Positions 50,311 to 59,300 of a DNA stretch of 64,000 nucleotides are shown here, one piece after another. The stretch is from the NCBI GenBank assembly GCA_003151275.1, contig PLXC01000035.1, positions 1-64,000 on the forward strand, in the 5' to 3' direction. Numbering within the stretch: position 1 is the stretch's first letter; each line of letters opens with the position of its first letter. Under the pieces are notes generated by a model. It saw only the letters and a program-made list of their open reading frames with translations. It was not told the DNA's origin and made no database searches. The translations under genes and the position numbers were made by a program. This DNA is from Candidatus Melainabacteria bacterium. Its GTDB lineage: Bacteria > Cyanobacteriota > Vampirovibrionia > Obscuribacterales > Obscuribacteraceae.

Positions 50311-51207
50311 TCACCTCTTAATCGACGCCCGAATGTTTTTAGCTTGCAAAAGAACCGCGTCTGCCTTCGTGAGCTGTCCAGCCCTCGTGAGATAAGCGCC
50401 GTAAGCCTCCAGAACATAAGCAGTTTGTGGGTGAGCAATACCAAAATAGCCTTGCTTTGCTTCCAGCGCCTGCCTGAATAAGTTGTCGGCCAAAGCATTA
50501 TCCTGATTAGCTTCGGCCAACATTGCCATTGCTGACGTCACATCAGCCACCTCGTCACGTGAAAGTATAGAAAATTGTCGTCCCAGATTCAGAGCCTTTT
50601 CGAGATAGTCTGTGGACACGCTCAGTTCGCCATCATTGAGTGCCACCACGCCCAATACGTAATTCAACTTGGTTAAAAACAATACGCCGTATACCGATTC
50701 AATCGCTCTCTCCTGAGAGACTCCTCTGGCAATTGCGGCAGCTTTATCGACCATTTGTGCTTTGCAATACATTATTGCTAACTCAATCGTAATCTCCGCA
50801 GTTAATTGATCAATGATTTGCCGTTCGAATTTACTGCTGGCTTCGATCTCTAGTGCGTGCAAAGTTCGTGTGTAGTGCTGCACCGCTAGCGCATATTGTC
50901 CTCGGTTGAAACAAAGCGCAGCCCAGCGCATGAAGATATTGTTAGGTAATCCAGATAAGAGAATTGTTCCGTCAAAGTCCGGGTTCTCCGCGCAGTTTTT
51001 AAGGCGCTCTTCAGCTTCATCGAAACGTCCCCGTTGTATGCAGCAATCCACCAAATACATTTGCATTCTTAGCCATGCGTCGCTGCCACTACAAGAGTCT
51101 TTTTCTATTTGATTGATGGCCTCACGCAAGAGTTTATCCGCTTCATCGAAACGACCCATCGCAAGCAACACATGGAAGATCCACCGATAAATACGGTTGT
51201 GGCCCAA
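50311..51207 (-). CDS. TPR protein, possibly the frameshifted second half of a larger gene
   Basis: About 298 residues made of TPR-like helix pairs (LLAMGRFDEADKLLREAINQ, CCIQRGRFDEAEERLKNC, HYTRTLHALEIEA, GQLTKADAVLLQAKNIRASI). The frame opens at a TTG directly after a TGA, with TPR helices beginning at once and no signal peptide or ribosome site. The upstream membrane gene overlaps it by 103 bases in another frame and ends with an unconvincing tail. A single frameshift near 51200 would join them into one membrane-anchored TPR protein of about 420 residues. Confidence 0.6.
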   Translation of the reverse strand: MGHNRIYRWIFHVLLAMGRFDEADKLLREAINQIEKDSCSGSDAWLRMQMYLVDCCIQRGRFDEAEERLKNCAENPDFDGTILLSGLPNNIFMRWAALCFNRGQYALAVQHYTRTLHALEIEASSKFERQIIDQLTAEITIELAIMYCKAQMVDKAAAIARGVSQERAIESVYGVLFLTKLNYVLGVVALNDGELSVSTDYLEKALNLGRQFSILSRDEVADVTSAMAMLAEANQDNALADNLFRQALEAKQGYFGIAHPQTAYVLEAYGAYLTRAGQLTKADAVLLQAKNIRASIKR

Positions 51208-51560
51208 TCAGGCATTTTCAAATGAACAGTGTTGAACAATGCCTGTGTGAATTGATGTGGAGATTGCGACGCAAGGATCAGATTGGTCCCAATAGAAGCG
51301 AATCCACACATCGTCAAACCAATGCCCAGCATATAAATCAATAAGGCGATGGTGATTGGGGATATCAGGCAATAGGCAAGTACAAATACAGCGGAGATCA
51401 ATTCGTCAAACTGGCTTCTGGTAGAGAAGAGTGAGCCAAACAAAGCAAACCCACCAGAGAGCCATAGCGCCAATAAAAAGACTGCGACTACGATCATCTT
51501 CGGACCAAACTTCGAGGTCTGCCGTGGCCATTCTTTGCCCTTTTGGGTACCAGAATTCAT
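51105..51560 (-). CDS. membrane protein, likely N-terminal half of a split gene
   Basis: 151 residues with two or three membrane helices (MIVVAVFLLALWLSGGFALF, ISAVFVLAYCLISPITIALL, then a Gly/Ile-rich helix). Residues after about 120 look like out-of-frame translation (MCCLRWVVSMKRINSCVRPS), in line with a frameshift into the TPR gene that follows. If they are separate genes, they overlap by 103 bases, which is unusual. Confidence 0.55.
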   Translation of the reverse strand: MNSGTQKGKEWPRQTSKFGPKMIVVAVFLLALWLSGGFALFGSLFSTRSQFDELISAVFVLAYCLISPITIALLIYMLGIGLTMCGFASIGTNLILASQSPHQFTQALFNTVHLKMPDWATTVFIGGSSMCCLRWVVSMKRINSCVRPSIK

Positions 51561-51794
51561 AGCAGACTACCTAATCGCGGCCTAGTTCTTCCAATATTTC
51601 AAAAAAGACATACGTTACCTATTGCACTTCTTAACTGTGACACAACAAACGAAATTGGACAAACTAACCGGAGCAGCTATTCCGAAACTCGACAAATGAT
51701 ATTAGATTAGATTCAAAAAAAACAGTCACCATGGGCAGTGGCAAAGTTCTGTGCACCACCAACCTCAATTGCCACTGCCGCAGGCCGTATGCAG

Positions 51795-53024
51795 TCAGCG
51801 GTGATCGGACAAGTCACCAGTGGACAATGCACCAATCCATTTCACTTCCGCCGCTCCTTCCCTATCAGGCTTCACAAGTTGCGAAACTTCCTTTAAGACG
51901 GCTTTAGCATCAGCGTCGCGCCCCTGGCTACGATACATCTTCGCCATGGCTTGACTGGCGACTTTGATATCATGCTGCCGTGCTCGTTGCTCCAAAACAA
52001 ATGATTGGGCATTGAAAGACACCTCGTTGAGTTTTAGCGCCTTTTTCAACAATGGCTCGGACTCCGCATATCGCTTGTTATCCGCATACAATTCACCAAG
52101 AGCGATCATTACCGGACCATTGTATGCTGCGGTGTCGGGAATGTATTGCCACTTCTCATTATCAAAAATCTTGCACTGCCTCCTATTTTCGAGAACCACC
52201 TTGAACTTCGCTTCGGCCTCTGCATCACGTCCTAATCGATGGAGAACTCGTCCGGCATTGAGAGCGACATCGTTAAAATCTCCGCCGTTCGCTTTGAGCG
52301 CGTCCTCAAATAACGACAGTGCATCTCCATCGCGCCCCTGATAAAGGTAGAGCATGGCGAGTTCATTGAGTGTGTACGGAGTTGAAAAATCCCCCGCACG
52401 ATGCGCCCTGCAAGCACGAATCGCATCCTTTAAAAGTGCTTCTCCTTCAGAGTATCTTTTCTGCGATTCAAATAAATGCGCCAGCGCGTAAGTGGTCTGA
52501 CGCACATACCAGTTATCTTCCCCATACTTTTCTTTCAAAGCCATCAAATTCTTTTTGTACTCGATCTCGGATTCTTGTTGACGCCCCTGCGAGAAATACA
52601 GACTAGCTAGTTCCAATTGAACTTCGGAGCCATCAGCATTTCCCCGAACGTTCTTAATAATGCGCATGGCGTCTTTATAAAGCATCTCGGTTTCGCTGGA
52701 CATAGGAAGCTGGCAACAGATTGACTGCCAATGAAGTAGTTTGGCGAGTCTTGTTTCGGCAGCGGCGTAATAGAGATCATAATTCAGATCGCCATGATGC
52801 GACATTAGTTCATCACGCCAAATCCTTTCCCCGTCGGAATAGTCATGGCGGACCGCAGTAGCGGCGAATTCCTTGCTACAGCAAGCTAAGAAACGTTCGT
52901 TGTCGAGCTTACGTTCTTTTTCCACTGATTGTGCACAGACCTGCATACTCAGAATGATGATAAGAGAGGTAATTAATACCCATTGTGAGCACGCAGTCAC
53001 TGATGGAACGATTAGACCATCCAT
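51795..53024 (-). CDS. secreted TPR protein
   Basis: 409 residues; signal peptide WVLITSLIIILSMQVCAQSV. About seven TPR units of the 42-residue, kinesin-light-chain-like type (LASLYFSQGRQQESEIEYKK, LAHLFESQKRYSEGEALLKD, ALGELYADNKRYAESEPLLK, KMYRSQGRDADAKAVLKEVS). Probably a periplasmic protein-protein scaffold. No enzyme domain. Same strand as the split TPR gene downstream but 234 bases apart. Confidence 0.72.
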   Translation of the reverse strand: MDGLIVPSVTACSQWVLITSLIIILSMQVCAQSVEKERKLDNERFLACCSKEFAATAVRHDYSDGERIWRDELMSHHGDLNYDLYYAAAETRLAKLLHWQSICCQLPMSSETEMLYKDAMRIIKNVRGNADGSEVQLELASLYFSQGRQQESEIEYKKNLMALKEKYGEDNWYVRQTTYALAHLFESQKRYSEGEALLKDAIRACRAHRAGDFSTPYTLNELAMLYLYQGRDGDALSLFEDALKANGGDFNDVALNAGRVLHRLGRDAEAEAKFKVVLENRRQCKIFDNEKWQYIPDTAAYNGPVMIALGELYADNKRYAESEPLLKKALKLNEVSFNAQSFVLEQRARQHDIKVASQAMAKMYRSQGRDADAKAVLKEVSQLVKPDREGAAEVKWIGALSTGDLSDHR

Positions 53025-53139
53025 GGTTACCCTAAGTCGTCGAAAGAAACAACAAGCGCATACTGCTAACGTATCACCACCTACGCGTTAACACAAATGC
53101 GAATTGGTCAATGTTTAGGCATCATCAGTCGTACGCTAA

Positions 53140-53706
53140 TTAAGGTCCAGGGTCGAAACTCTCGGTCAAATTCACAATGCAAAATACGACTTGTTTGTGT
53201 CTGGTTTGCCGATTTACTGCGGTTGCAGCGACGAAGGTAGTTCCATCTTTTCTAATAAGGGTGCGCTTCATGCCTGAATAAGCGCTACTTATGAAGTCTG
53301 AAGCATTGCGATCAGTCTCGTCTTGTTCGTAAAGTACGTTTATTTTGTTGCCAATCAACTCGAATGAAGAATAACCAGTCATAGTCAGAAACCGTCTGTT
53401 TACAGATTTGATAATTCCAGATTGAGTCAAAACTACTATGCCGGCTGGGATAGATTCAAGCAAATATGCCTCTGCTGGTGGATTTTTTCCCGAAGTTTCA
53501 AATTCCCCAACTACGCGGAGGTGGCTATCCAATCCACTCTTATCACGTGGGCGTGCTTGTGAATTCACCGCTTCGTGTAGCATTACCGCCAACAAGTCAC
53601 GCTCGGATTCCCGCATCTTCAGTTGTTGTGTGATCTCGACGAGGGCCTGTCGAACCACGGCAAGCTGCTCTTCAAGATCCTCGCGACTTGTTTCGTCAGT
53701 AGTCAT
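53140..53706 (-). CDS. PAS-domain protein without output domain
   Basis: 188 residues. A coiled coil (about 6-45) leads into a PAS domain (YLLESIPAGIVVLTQSGIIK, VNRRFLTMTGYSSFELIGNK, RTLIRKDGTTFVAATAV) that ends the protein. No kinase, GGDEF or HTH follows, so it must signal through a partner. It is a free PAS sensor of unknown ligand. No two-component gene is adjacent. Confidence 0.78.
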   Translation of the reverse strand: MTTDETSREDLEEQLAVVRQALVEITQQLKMRESERDLLAVMLHEAVNSQARPRDKSGLDSHLRVVGEFETSGKNPPAEAYLLESIPAGIVVLTQSGIIKSVNRRFLTMTGYSSFELIGNKINVLYEQDETDRNASDFISSAYSGMKRTLIRKDGTTFVAATAVNRQTRHKQVVFCIVNLTESFDPGP

Positions 53707-53865
53707 CTCGACATCCGGTCAATGTTGATCTCCAAGTTGCAGTAACATTCTTATGTCCCAAGAAAAAGTCTTTTGCATAATCATAGCCTGGGTATCGCGA
53801 TAAACATCGTAAGCCCATAAAATGGAAGAAGCTAACCCTGATTCCGAATTGTGGTACCGCAGAAA

Positions 53866-55242
53866 ATGAAATCCAAAACGTTCCTTCTAATTCTTGCAAC
53901 ATGGTCAGGTTTAGGAACTACTCAATTGCGTTGTGAAGCCGCAAAAGGAAGCGCCCCAAGTGAAGCGGTTACCGCAAGAGCAAAAGCATCATATAACCAG
54001 GGACTAAATCTGGAGAATCGCGCAGAGTGGAGAGCAGCGTTAAATGCATTTCTAACGACGGTTACCGTACAACCCAAACTCGCTTCCGCCTGGGCGGAGT
54101 TGGGGAAATGCTACGCTAATCTTCACGATTATAAGCATGCAGAACATTGTTTCAGATTTGCATTGACGATGGCGTTGGACAAGGAGGATCTCAATTCGTG
54201 CCTAAGTGGATTGATGCACTGTGAATGGAAGAATGGAGAACTCGAAGAAGTTCAACAAACTCGCAGAGAGTATGTTGCCAAATTTCCGAAGGCGCCCGAC
54301 GTAAAGAGGGTCATGGATGAAATCAAATATTACGATCAGGATTTCGCCACAACTCGTGAAACTGAGAAGGGTAGTTATCCAAGACACTATTTATTCAGGT
54401 CATGGATAAATTCTGGCATGCCCAAAATGCCTATTACAGTCTCGATCTCGGCGAGCAAGTTGAGTCGGATAAATAAGTCGTATAAAAAAGCTATATCAAC
54501 CCGATATCAGGATTTGGCTAAAAGAGCGTTCTTATTATGGTCATCCGCGACTGGCGGAACGCTTGTGTTCGATTTCATAGCCAATCCCGCTGACGCTCAA
54601 ATTAACTGTGAATGGACTAACAATCTCAAGGAACGCGGGAACAGTTTTGAAGCTGGGCACTGTGATACGATTCGCAGCGGCTCACTTCGAACTGAAAAAC
54701 AACGTCCTCTTATATTTGTGGGATCAAATCTTACCGAAACTGATACCAGTTTCTACAACATATGCGTTCATGAAATTGGGCATGCTCTTGGTCTAATGCA
54801 TTCATCGAATCCCCAAGACGTCATGTACTCCATGGGAGGTCCTCAGGATGCTCATCAATTTGCTGTGCTGTCAAAGCAAGATATTAATCGCGTAAGAACT
54901 ATTTATACTAACCCGGGTCGGGCTGCGCAGCTAGCTCTCAACTTTGGGACCGCAGCGTTCTTGGAACACGACTATGAAACAGCGTATTCATTGCTCAGCG
55001 AAACTGAGAAAAAGAACCTATCAATGGAACAGTTTGAACGAGAGCTAGAGAAACAGGATGTCGGTCCGAGACCGGATTCAATAGTGATCGATTGCCTTCA
55101 AGGTGATTTGCATTACAATCGCACAAACTTCATTGTGTTGGGCAGAAATCAGAAAAACGAAAGGAGCTACTACCTCATTCAAACTGTCCAGTTACCCGAT
55201 GGCTCATTCAAGATAAATAAAGCAAGCCGCGATCCCTACTAG
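53866..55242 (+). CDS. secreted TPR-matrixin metallopeptidase
   Basis: 458 residues from ATG 53866 with a signal peptide (TFLLILATWSGLGTTQLRCE). TPR helices occupy about 35-125 (NRAEWRAALNAFLTTVTVQP, LGKCYANLHDYKHAEHCFRF). A metzincin (M10 matrixin-like) domain follows: ICVHEIGHALGLMHSSNPQD gives HExxHxxGxxH, and VMYSMGG is the Met-turn. All three zinc His and the catalytic Glu are present, so activity is likely. A last 100-residue alpha+beta domain closes the protein. Acts outside the cytoplasm; substrate unknown. Confidence 0.82.
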   Translation: MKSKTFLLILATWSGLGTTQLRCEAAKGSAPSEAVTARAKASYNQGLNLENRAEWRAALNAFLTTVTVQPKLASAWAELGKCYANLHDYKHAEHCFRFALTMALDKEDLNSCLSGLMHCEWKNGELEEVQQTRREYVAKFPKAPDVKRVMDEIKYYDQDFATTRETEKGSYPRHYLFRSWINSGMPKMPITVSISASKLSRINKSYKKAISTRYQDLAKRAFLLWSSATGGTLVFDFIANPADAQINCEWTNNLKERGNSFEAGHCDTIRSGSLRTEKQRPLIFVGSNLTETDTSFYNICVHEIGHALGLMHSSNPQDVMYSMGGPQDAHQFAVLSKQDINRVRTIYTNPGRAAQLALNFGTAAFLEHDYETAYSLLSETEKKNLSMEQFERELEKQDVGPRPDSIVIDCLQGDLHYNRTNFIVLGRNQKNERSYYLIQTVQLPDGSFKINKASRDPY

Positions 55243-55276
55243 GATGCGCATATTACCGGCAGAGCGTAGCATGAAT

Positions 55277-55384
55277 TTAGCCTTCTGCTCCTTGCCATAT
55301 CTTCGGCACCGTTAGTGGTGGCGCAAGCAAAATGATGATTCCTGAGATTAGGCTGAATGTCACTATGATCAGGGCGAAGACCAA
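55277..55384 (-). CDS. possible 35-residue membrane peptide
   Basis: A minus-strand frame starting at a TTG encodes one long hydrophobic helix (LIIVTFSLISGIIILLAPPL) followed by TVPKIWQGAEG. The composition is that of a real membrane segment, and no other gene is here. It lacks a confirmed start and ribosome site and the frame opens only 8 codons further up, so it may be a remnant. Confidence 0.3.
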   Translation of the reverse strand: MVFALIIVTFSLISGIIILLAPPLTVPKIWQGAEG

Positions 55385-55583
55385 AGTGTGATGGCTTGGC
55401 GCGAAAGTGGTTCAGCCGAGAGAGCCTGGATTGTCAAAGGAACGATCCAGCAACAATAGCCTGTGCCTATGCTCCGATGAAATCCTGAACGGCGTCGGGC
55501 AGAGGCATGAGTATGTCTCTCGCAAAGCTCTCAGCTTACCGTCCATCCAACGATAGCGGCCACCCGTGGAGAAAGCGTGAGGT

Positions 55584-55937
55584 CTATGTTAACTCGAAAG
55601 ACCAAGTGTGCACGACTTGATCTTCGACAAGCAGTTTGACTTGCACTTCTTTGGATTTCTGCGAAAAATCAACGTCTCCGCTATAGAACAATTTTGTGAC
55701 CTTGTCGCCAACGTTTTCGAGATCCACCCATCGTCCAACAGTTCTCGAACCAACTCCGCCACCAATGTCGAGTTTAAAATAAACTTTTGGTCCAGCGCTG
55801 ACCTTCGTAAAATGTCCTTCGAGCGAGAAAACTTCGGTTCGCCCAACGTTTCTTTTTATTTGTTCATCTTGTCCGGGATTGCCATTGCTGACCTTACTCA
55901 GAGCAACTTCGTAATTACTGACTGTGACGGTGTCCAT
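55584..55937 (-). CDS. small beta-rich hypothetical protein
   Basis: 117 residues, no signal peptide, predicted mostly beta strand (VFSLEGHFTKVSAGPKVYFK, TVGRWVDLENVGDKVTKLFY, VQVKLLVEDQVVHTWSFEL). The order of strands is like a small immunoglobulin-type or C2-like sandwich. No family recognised. Stands alone; the terminator hairpin of the next gene lies upstream. Confidence 0.5.
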   Translation of the reverse strand: MDTVTVSNYEVALSKVSNGNPGQDEQIKRNVGRTEVFSLEGHFTKVSAGPKVYFKLDIGGGVGSRTVGRWVDLENVGDKVTKLFYSGDVDFSQKSKEVQVKLLVEDQVVHTWSFELT

Positions 55938-56038
55938 GGTCGAAACCTTCCTATAGTGTCGTGGGCAGCGGATATGACATCCTGGTGCCCTATTTCGTCG
56001 GCAAGCAATATGCAGTATGGCAGATTATACAAAGAGAA

Positions 56039-56063
56039 ATTCAGGATCTTTTGGATCCTGAAT
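56039..56063 (-). terminator. intrinsic terminator hairpin
   Basis: ATTCAGGATC and GATCCTGAAT are perfect 10-base arms around a 5-base loop, followed on the minus strand by TTCTCTTTG. It lies 36 bases after the stop of the secreted protein gene at 56099. Nearby, GAGACTAAAA occurs twice (56076-56101). Confidence 0.6.
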
Positions 56064-56098
56064 CATCTTCAGTAGAGACTAAAACTCGTCTGTTGAGA

Positions 56099-57022
56099 CT
56101 AAAATAAAGAGTCGTCGATAGTTGGAACTTTGTCGTCAGTTTTCTTGTAGGTGCCATCGGTGTGCACGTTCATGCCACCAAATCCCTCACCACTCTCACT
56201 GACGAAAACCGATTTGCCGCCATAATCGAAGCCAAGTTGAAAGCCTTCGCCCTTGTAAGTTGCCTTATTATTTACGAGGTCCACTATTCCACTAGCACCA
56301 CCAGTATTGGCACCATGTGCGGCTGTCAAAGCAAACTTAATTTTGTTACCTTTGAGTTTGACGATCTGGAGGGTGCCACCATCCCACTGTGACTCGCGGT
56401 GATATGTACCAACTGGCGACGCGAAACTGATGGGTCTTTTGGTCGCAGCTTTTGCGTTGGTTTTGGCTTTCGACTGTGTTACAGCCACAGATGCAATCGT
56501 TGATTTGTTTGGCGGCTGAAACTTCAAGTTCACAGTAACATTCGTTTTTCTTGATTGCAGATCAGCGACGTATTCCTTCATTGGCTTCGTCAATTCGGCG
56601 TTATTCGCCGCACCCCAGATATTTAAGTTATTGTCGTCTAGAATCGCCACCTGAGCACGATTGGTCTTCGTATTGAAATCTATCGCAGATTCCTGAATTG
56701 TGTACAAACCCTCAACACCACCTTGAGAAAAAATTTCGTCCCCTTTCACCTGCACTGATTCTAATTGTTGTGTGCGTTCTTTAAACAAAGGATATTCGTT
56801 GCCCATAACATCTTTCATGCTCTGCTTTACGGATGCATTCTCCAAGATAGACCAGATATCATCAGACTTGATCAACAACGCAAGAGATGCTGGTGCTTTC
56901 GTCTTCTGCGTCAATTTATTCGGCGCGTGACTGACGGAATTTGCAAACCCGACTTGAGCGAAATTTGAAAGAACGAAACCTGACAAAAGTGAAATTTGAA
57001 ATGATGTTTTTAAAATGCTCAT
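56099..57022 (-). CDS. secreted hypothetical protein with lipocalin-like end
   Basis: 307 residues with a signal peptide (TSFQISLLSGFVLSNFAQVG). Residues 45-165 are alpha/beta with no obvious family. A Lys/Ala/Thr linker leads to a beta-rich C-terminal domain (VGTYHRESQWDGGTLQIVKL, KIKFALTAAHGANTGGASGI, KATYKGEGFQLGF), which has the strand rhythm of small lipocalin-like or YkuD-unrelated beta barrels. Function unknown. Single gene with its own terminator. Confidence 0.55.
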   Translation of the reverse strand: MSILKTSFQISLLSGFVLSNFAQVGFANSVSHAPNKLTQKTKAPASLALLIKSDDIWSILENASVKQSMKDVMGNEYPLFKERTQQLESVQVKGDEIFSQGGVEGLYTIQESAIDFNTKTNRAQVAILDDNNLNIWGAANNAELTKPMKEYVADLQSRKTNVTVNLKFQPPNKSTIASVAVTQSKAKTNAKAATKRPISFASPVGTYHRESQWDGGTLQIVKLKGNKIKFALTAAHGANTGGASGIVDLVNNKATYKGEGFQLGFDYGGKSVFVSESGEGFGGMNVHTDGTYKKTDDKVPTIDDSLF

Positions 57023-57386
57023 GACGACCCTCGGTTTTGGCTACAACAATCTAACGCGAAGTCAGACAGAAATAGAAGCTATTTCCGCAATCTGAACAGA
57101 CAGTTCACAGCCTGTTTACATGCAGCGATCAAATGAAATGGCATTATGCTGTCCATCCCAATGGGTAGAGGCGCAAACAAAATCGACGAGCCGCTTGTCG
57201 AAGACGTCGCCATGAAAGTCGCCCCTTTGCGATTATCGCCTTAACAATGTCGTTAGGATTTGCGATTGAGCACCGATTCGCGATTGAGTTGCTGGCGCGG
57301 TGACGAACACTCCTATCTGGACCGTTATCTGATTGTTATACTCGTGACGCATCCTGGATTCAATCGAATTTTCACGGTGATAAAAG
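57023..57386. other. gene-free stretch with duplicated promoter segment
   Basis: No gene. The part from about 57310 to 57386 is repeated at about 57862-57935 ahead of the second His-rich gene (shared words CTGGACCGTTAT, TGATTGTTAT, GCATCCTGGATTCAATC). It therefore probably carries a promoter and leader that were duplicated with the gene. Confidence 0.5.
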
Positions 57387-57704
57387 ATGATTTTAGAATT
57401 TGCACAAAAGGTCGATAGCGAACACGACGGAGATCAGAAGAAGAAGACTCATACCGAAGCTTGGCACAAGATGCATGATGAAGCTTGTTCCGCTCTAGGC
57501 GAAATTGACCACGGCGTACACAAAGTGCATTTGAACCATACCCTTCACAGAGCCGAAAAGGGAGCTAAGGGATTGGCGGGCTCGGCGAAGCACGAGATAA
57601 AAGGCACTGTCACTAACGAAGACAAACAAAGGTATGAGGCCTTAGCAAAAGCTGTCGCAGATTCGTTTTTGCCTCATCTAGAGATCGGCAGAGTGGATCC
57701 GTAA
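57387..57704 (+). CDS. His-rich small protein, tandem paralog 1
   Basis: 105 residues. It shares with the next gene the blocks KKKTHTEAWHKMHDE, HGVHKVHLNHTLHRAEKGAK, GLAGSAKHEIKGT and a DK(Q/K) helix. About one residue in eight is His, placed in amphipathic helices. No signal peptide. It is shorter than its paralog because it ends before the Gly/Val-rich helix. Metal binding is a natural suggestion from His content but not shown. Unknown family. Confidence 0.6.
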   Translation: MILEFAQKVDSEHDGDQKKKTHTEAWHKMHDEACSALGEIDHGVHKVHLNHTLHRAEKGAKGLAGSAKHEIKGTVTNEDKQRYEALAKAVADSFLPHLEIGRVDP

Positions 57705-57935
57705 CAGCCTGTTCTTCCCTTGCGTGTTTGCAGGCAATTAATTCTGGAAGTTACGTCAGCAAAAAATCCTTACTAGTTCAATCAGATCGTCCTCAAAATC
57801 TTCCAGTAATCATAGGTTGGATGCGAACCGCTTCACTACTGAGTTCATCGCACGATGATCAGCACCTGGACCGTTATGTGATTGTTATCTTTATGATGCA
57901 TCCTGGATTCAATCAGATTTTCAAGGTGACACAAC

Positions 57936-58352
57936 ATGGTTTTAGAATTTCCACAAATGGGCAATGGTGACCACGATAGAGATCATCACAAGAAGACTCA
58001 TAGCGAAGCTGGGCATAAGATGCATGATGAAGTTCATGGCATTCTAAACAAAATACACCACGGCATACACCAGGTGCATTTGGACCACGTTGTCCATGGT
58101 GTTGAGCACGAAGCTAAAGGATTGGCGGGCTCTGCCAAGCGTGAAATCAATGGAACAGCAACACACGCAGACAAGAAAAAACTTGAGACTGTAGGAAAGG
58201 TCGCAGCGACCGTCCTATTACCCCACGTTGTCATCGGTGGTGCGATCGTCAAAGCGGGTATCGGGATTATTAAAGAGCAATCTAAGCACCATACGCAAAA
58301 CGTTCATGTGGAGCATCACACTTCTATTAACCATGGCGACAGCAAACAATAA
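57936..58352 (+). CDS. His-rich small protein, tandem paralog 2
   Basis: 138 residues with AAGGTG before the ATG. Same core as the previous gene (HSEAGHKMHDEVHGILNKIH, HGVEHEAKGLAGSAKREING). It then extends with a Gly/Val-rich hydrophobic helix (VVIGGAIVKAGIGIIKEQS) and a His-rich tail (KHHTQNVHVEHHTSINH). The hydrophobic helix could associate with a membrane. The upstream segment is duplicated too, so the pair arose by tandem duplication. Confidence 0.62.
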   Translation: MVLEFPQMGNGDHDRDHHKKTHSEAGHKMHDEVHGILNKIHHGIHQVHLDHVVHGVEHEAKGLAGSAKREINGTATHADKKKLETVGKVAATVLLPHVVIGGAIVKAGIGIIKEQSKHHTQNVHVEHHTSINHGDSKQ

Positions 58353-58435
58353 ATCATCTGTGCAACCGAAGATCTAATAAGTGCAAAACGAAGGTTCACT
58401 TACATGGACTAAGGCGGATTTAAGGCTGAGGCGAC

Positions 58436-59239
58436 CTAAGGTCTACTGTTCCCGCGTCCTTGCTTAACTCCCAGCCGCACGCGAACAAGCAAGTCATTAA
58501 GCGCCGGTTTCGCTGTTGGTCGTTCAGGCAAGTTGCTACTCGCTGCAGCTTCTTGGAGCTGTGCCATCAGGCGATGAAACTCCGATTCGTAAAATTCCAA
58601 ATCAGTCGAAATCAGCTTAGCTTGCTCTTTAGATGCCTGTTTGCAGGCGATGAGTTCTGGCAGATAGCTTAGCGAAAGACCCTCATTGAGTTTGATCAGA
58701 TTAGCCTCAATCTCGCCAGTTTTCATAAGATGGATACCAGTGAGAATAACTCTAAAAACATATAGAAGAGGCTTGACTCTAGGCTGCGCTTCTTTCGAGA
58801 AGAGTCGCCACTGTGAATGAGCGAATCCAAGATAATGGTCGCAGTGCCTGCGCGTAATACAACTACGAGCCAAGACTTTCAGCTCTTCATGTTCTGGCGT
58901 TGTGTGCACCACTAAAGGCGAATACAATTGCTCCAACACGTAACCATTCGGTCTGAGCAGGAGGAGAATAAATTTCTTCACATCGTGCGTCACTAGATCT
59001 AGCTCGATACCTTCTTTAAAGGCTGTGAATTCGATTGTCTCATCAGGAGCATCGAGCCCAATCAACTCATCGACCGGAAAAATGTGTACGCCTCGCAAGT
59101 CATAATCAGAATCGGGTGACGGAAATCCATAAAGATGTGCACCACTAATCGTCGCGAACAGCAACGGATATTTGTGTTCAGAAACAGCTGTATGTAAAGC
59201 GTCTGGAAAAATCATTAACACATTGTATCCCCATGTCAC
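58436..59239 (-). CDS. nucleotidyltransferase (COG3541-like)
   Basis: About 260 residues; the start is probably the GTG or ATG at codons 7 or 9 (MIFPDALHTAV). The polymerase-beta-type active site is ISGAHLYGFPSPDSDYDLRG: the GxxxxG..SDxD pattern with two metal-binding Asp, and a third acid in IELDLVTHDVKKF. The helical rest (RHCDHYLGFAHSQWRLFSKE) resembles predicted nucleotidyltransferases of the COG3541/RlaP group, some linked to RNA repair. It would transfer a nucleotide to RNA or protein; substrate unknown. It diverges from the AAA+ gene by about 60 bases. Confidence 0.75.
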   Translation of the reverse strand: MTWGYNVLMIFPDALHTAVSEHKYPLLFATISGAHLYGFPSPDSDYDLRGVHIFPVDELIGLDAPDETIEFTAFKEGIELDLVTHDVKKFILLLLRPNGYVLEQLYSPLVVHTTPEHEELKVLARSCITRRHCDHYLGFAHSQWRLFSKEAQPRVKPLLYVFRVILTGIHLMKTGEIEANLIKLNEGLSLSYLPELIACKQASKEQAKLISTDLEFYESEFHRLMAQLQEAAASSNLPERPTAKPALNDLLVRVRLGVKQGRGNSRP

Positions 59240-59300
59240 TGGAATACCTACTCGGTTAGGACACCGCCTCGCAGGGAAAGCTTAGATTGCGTGGTGAGTA

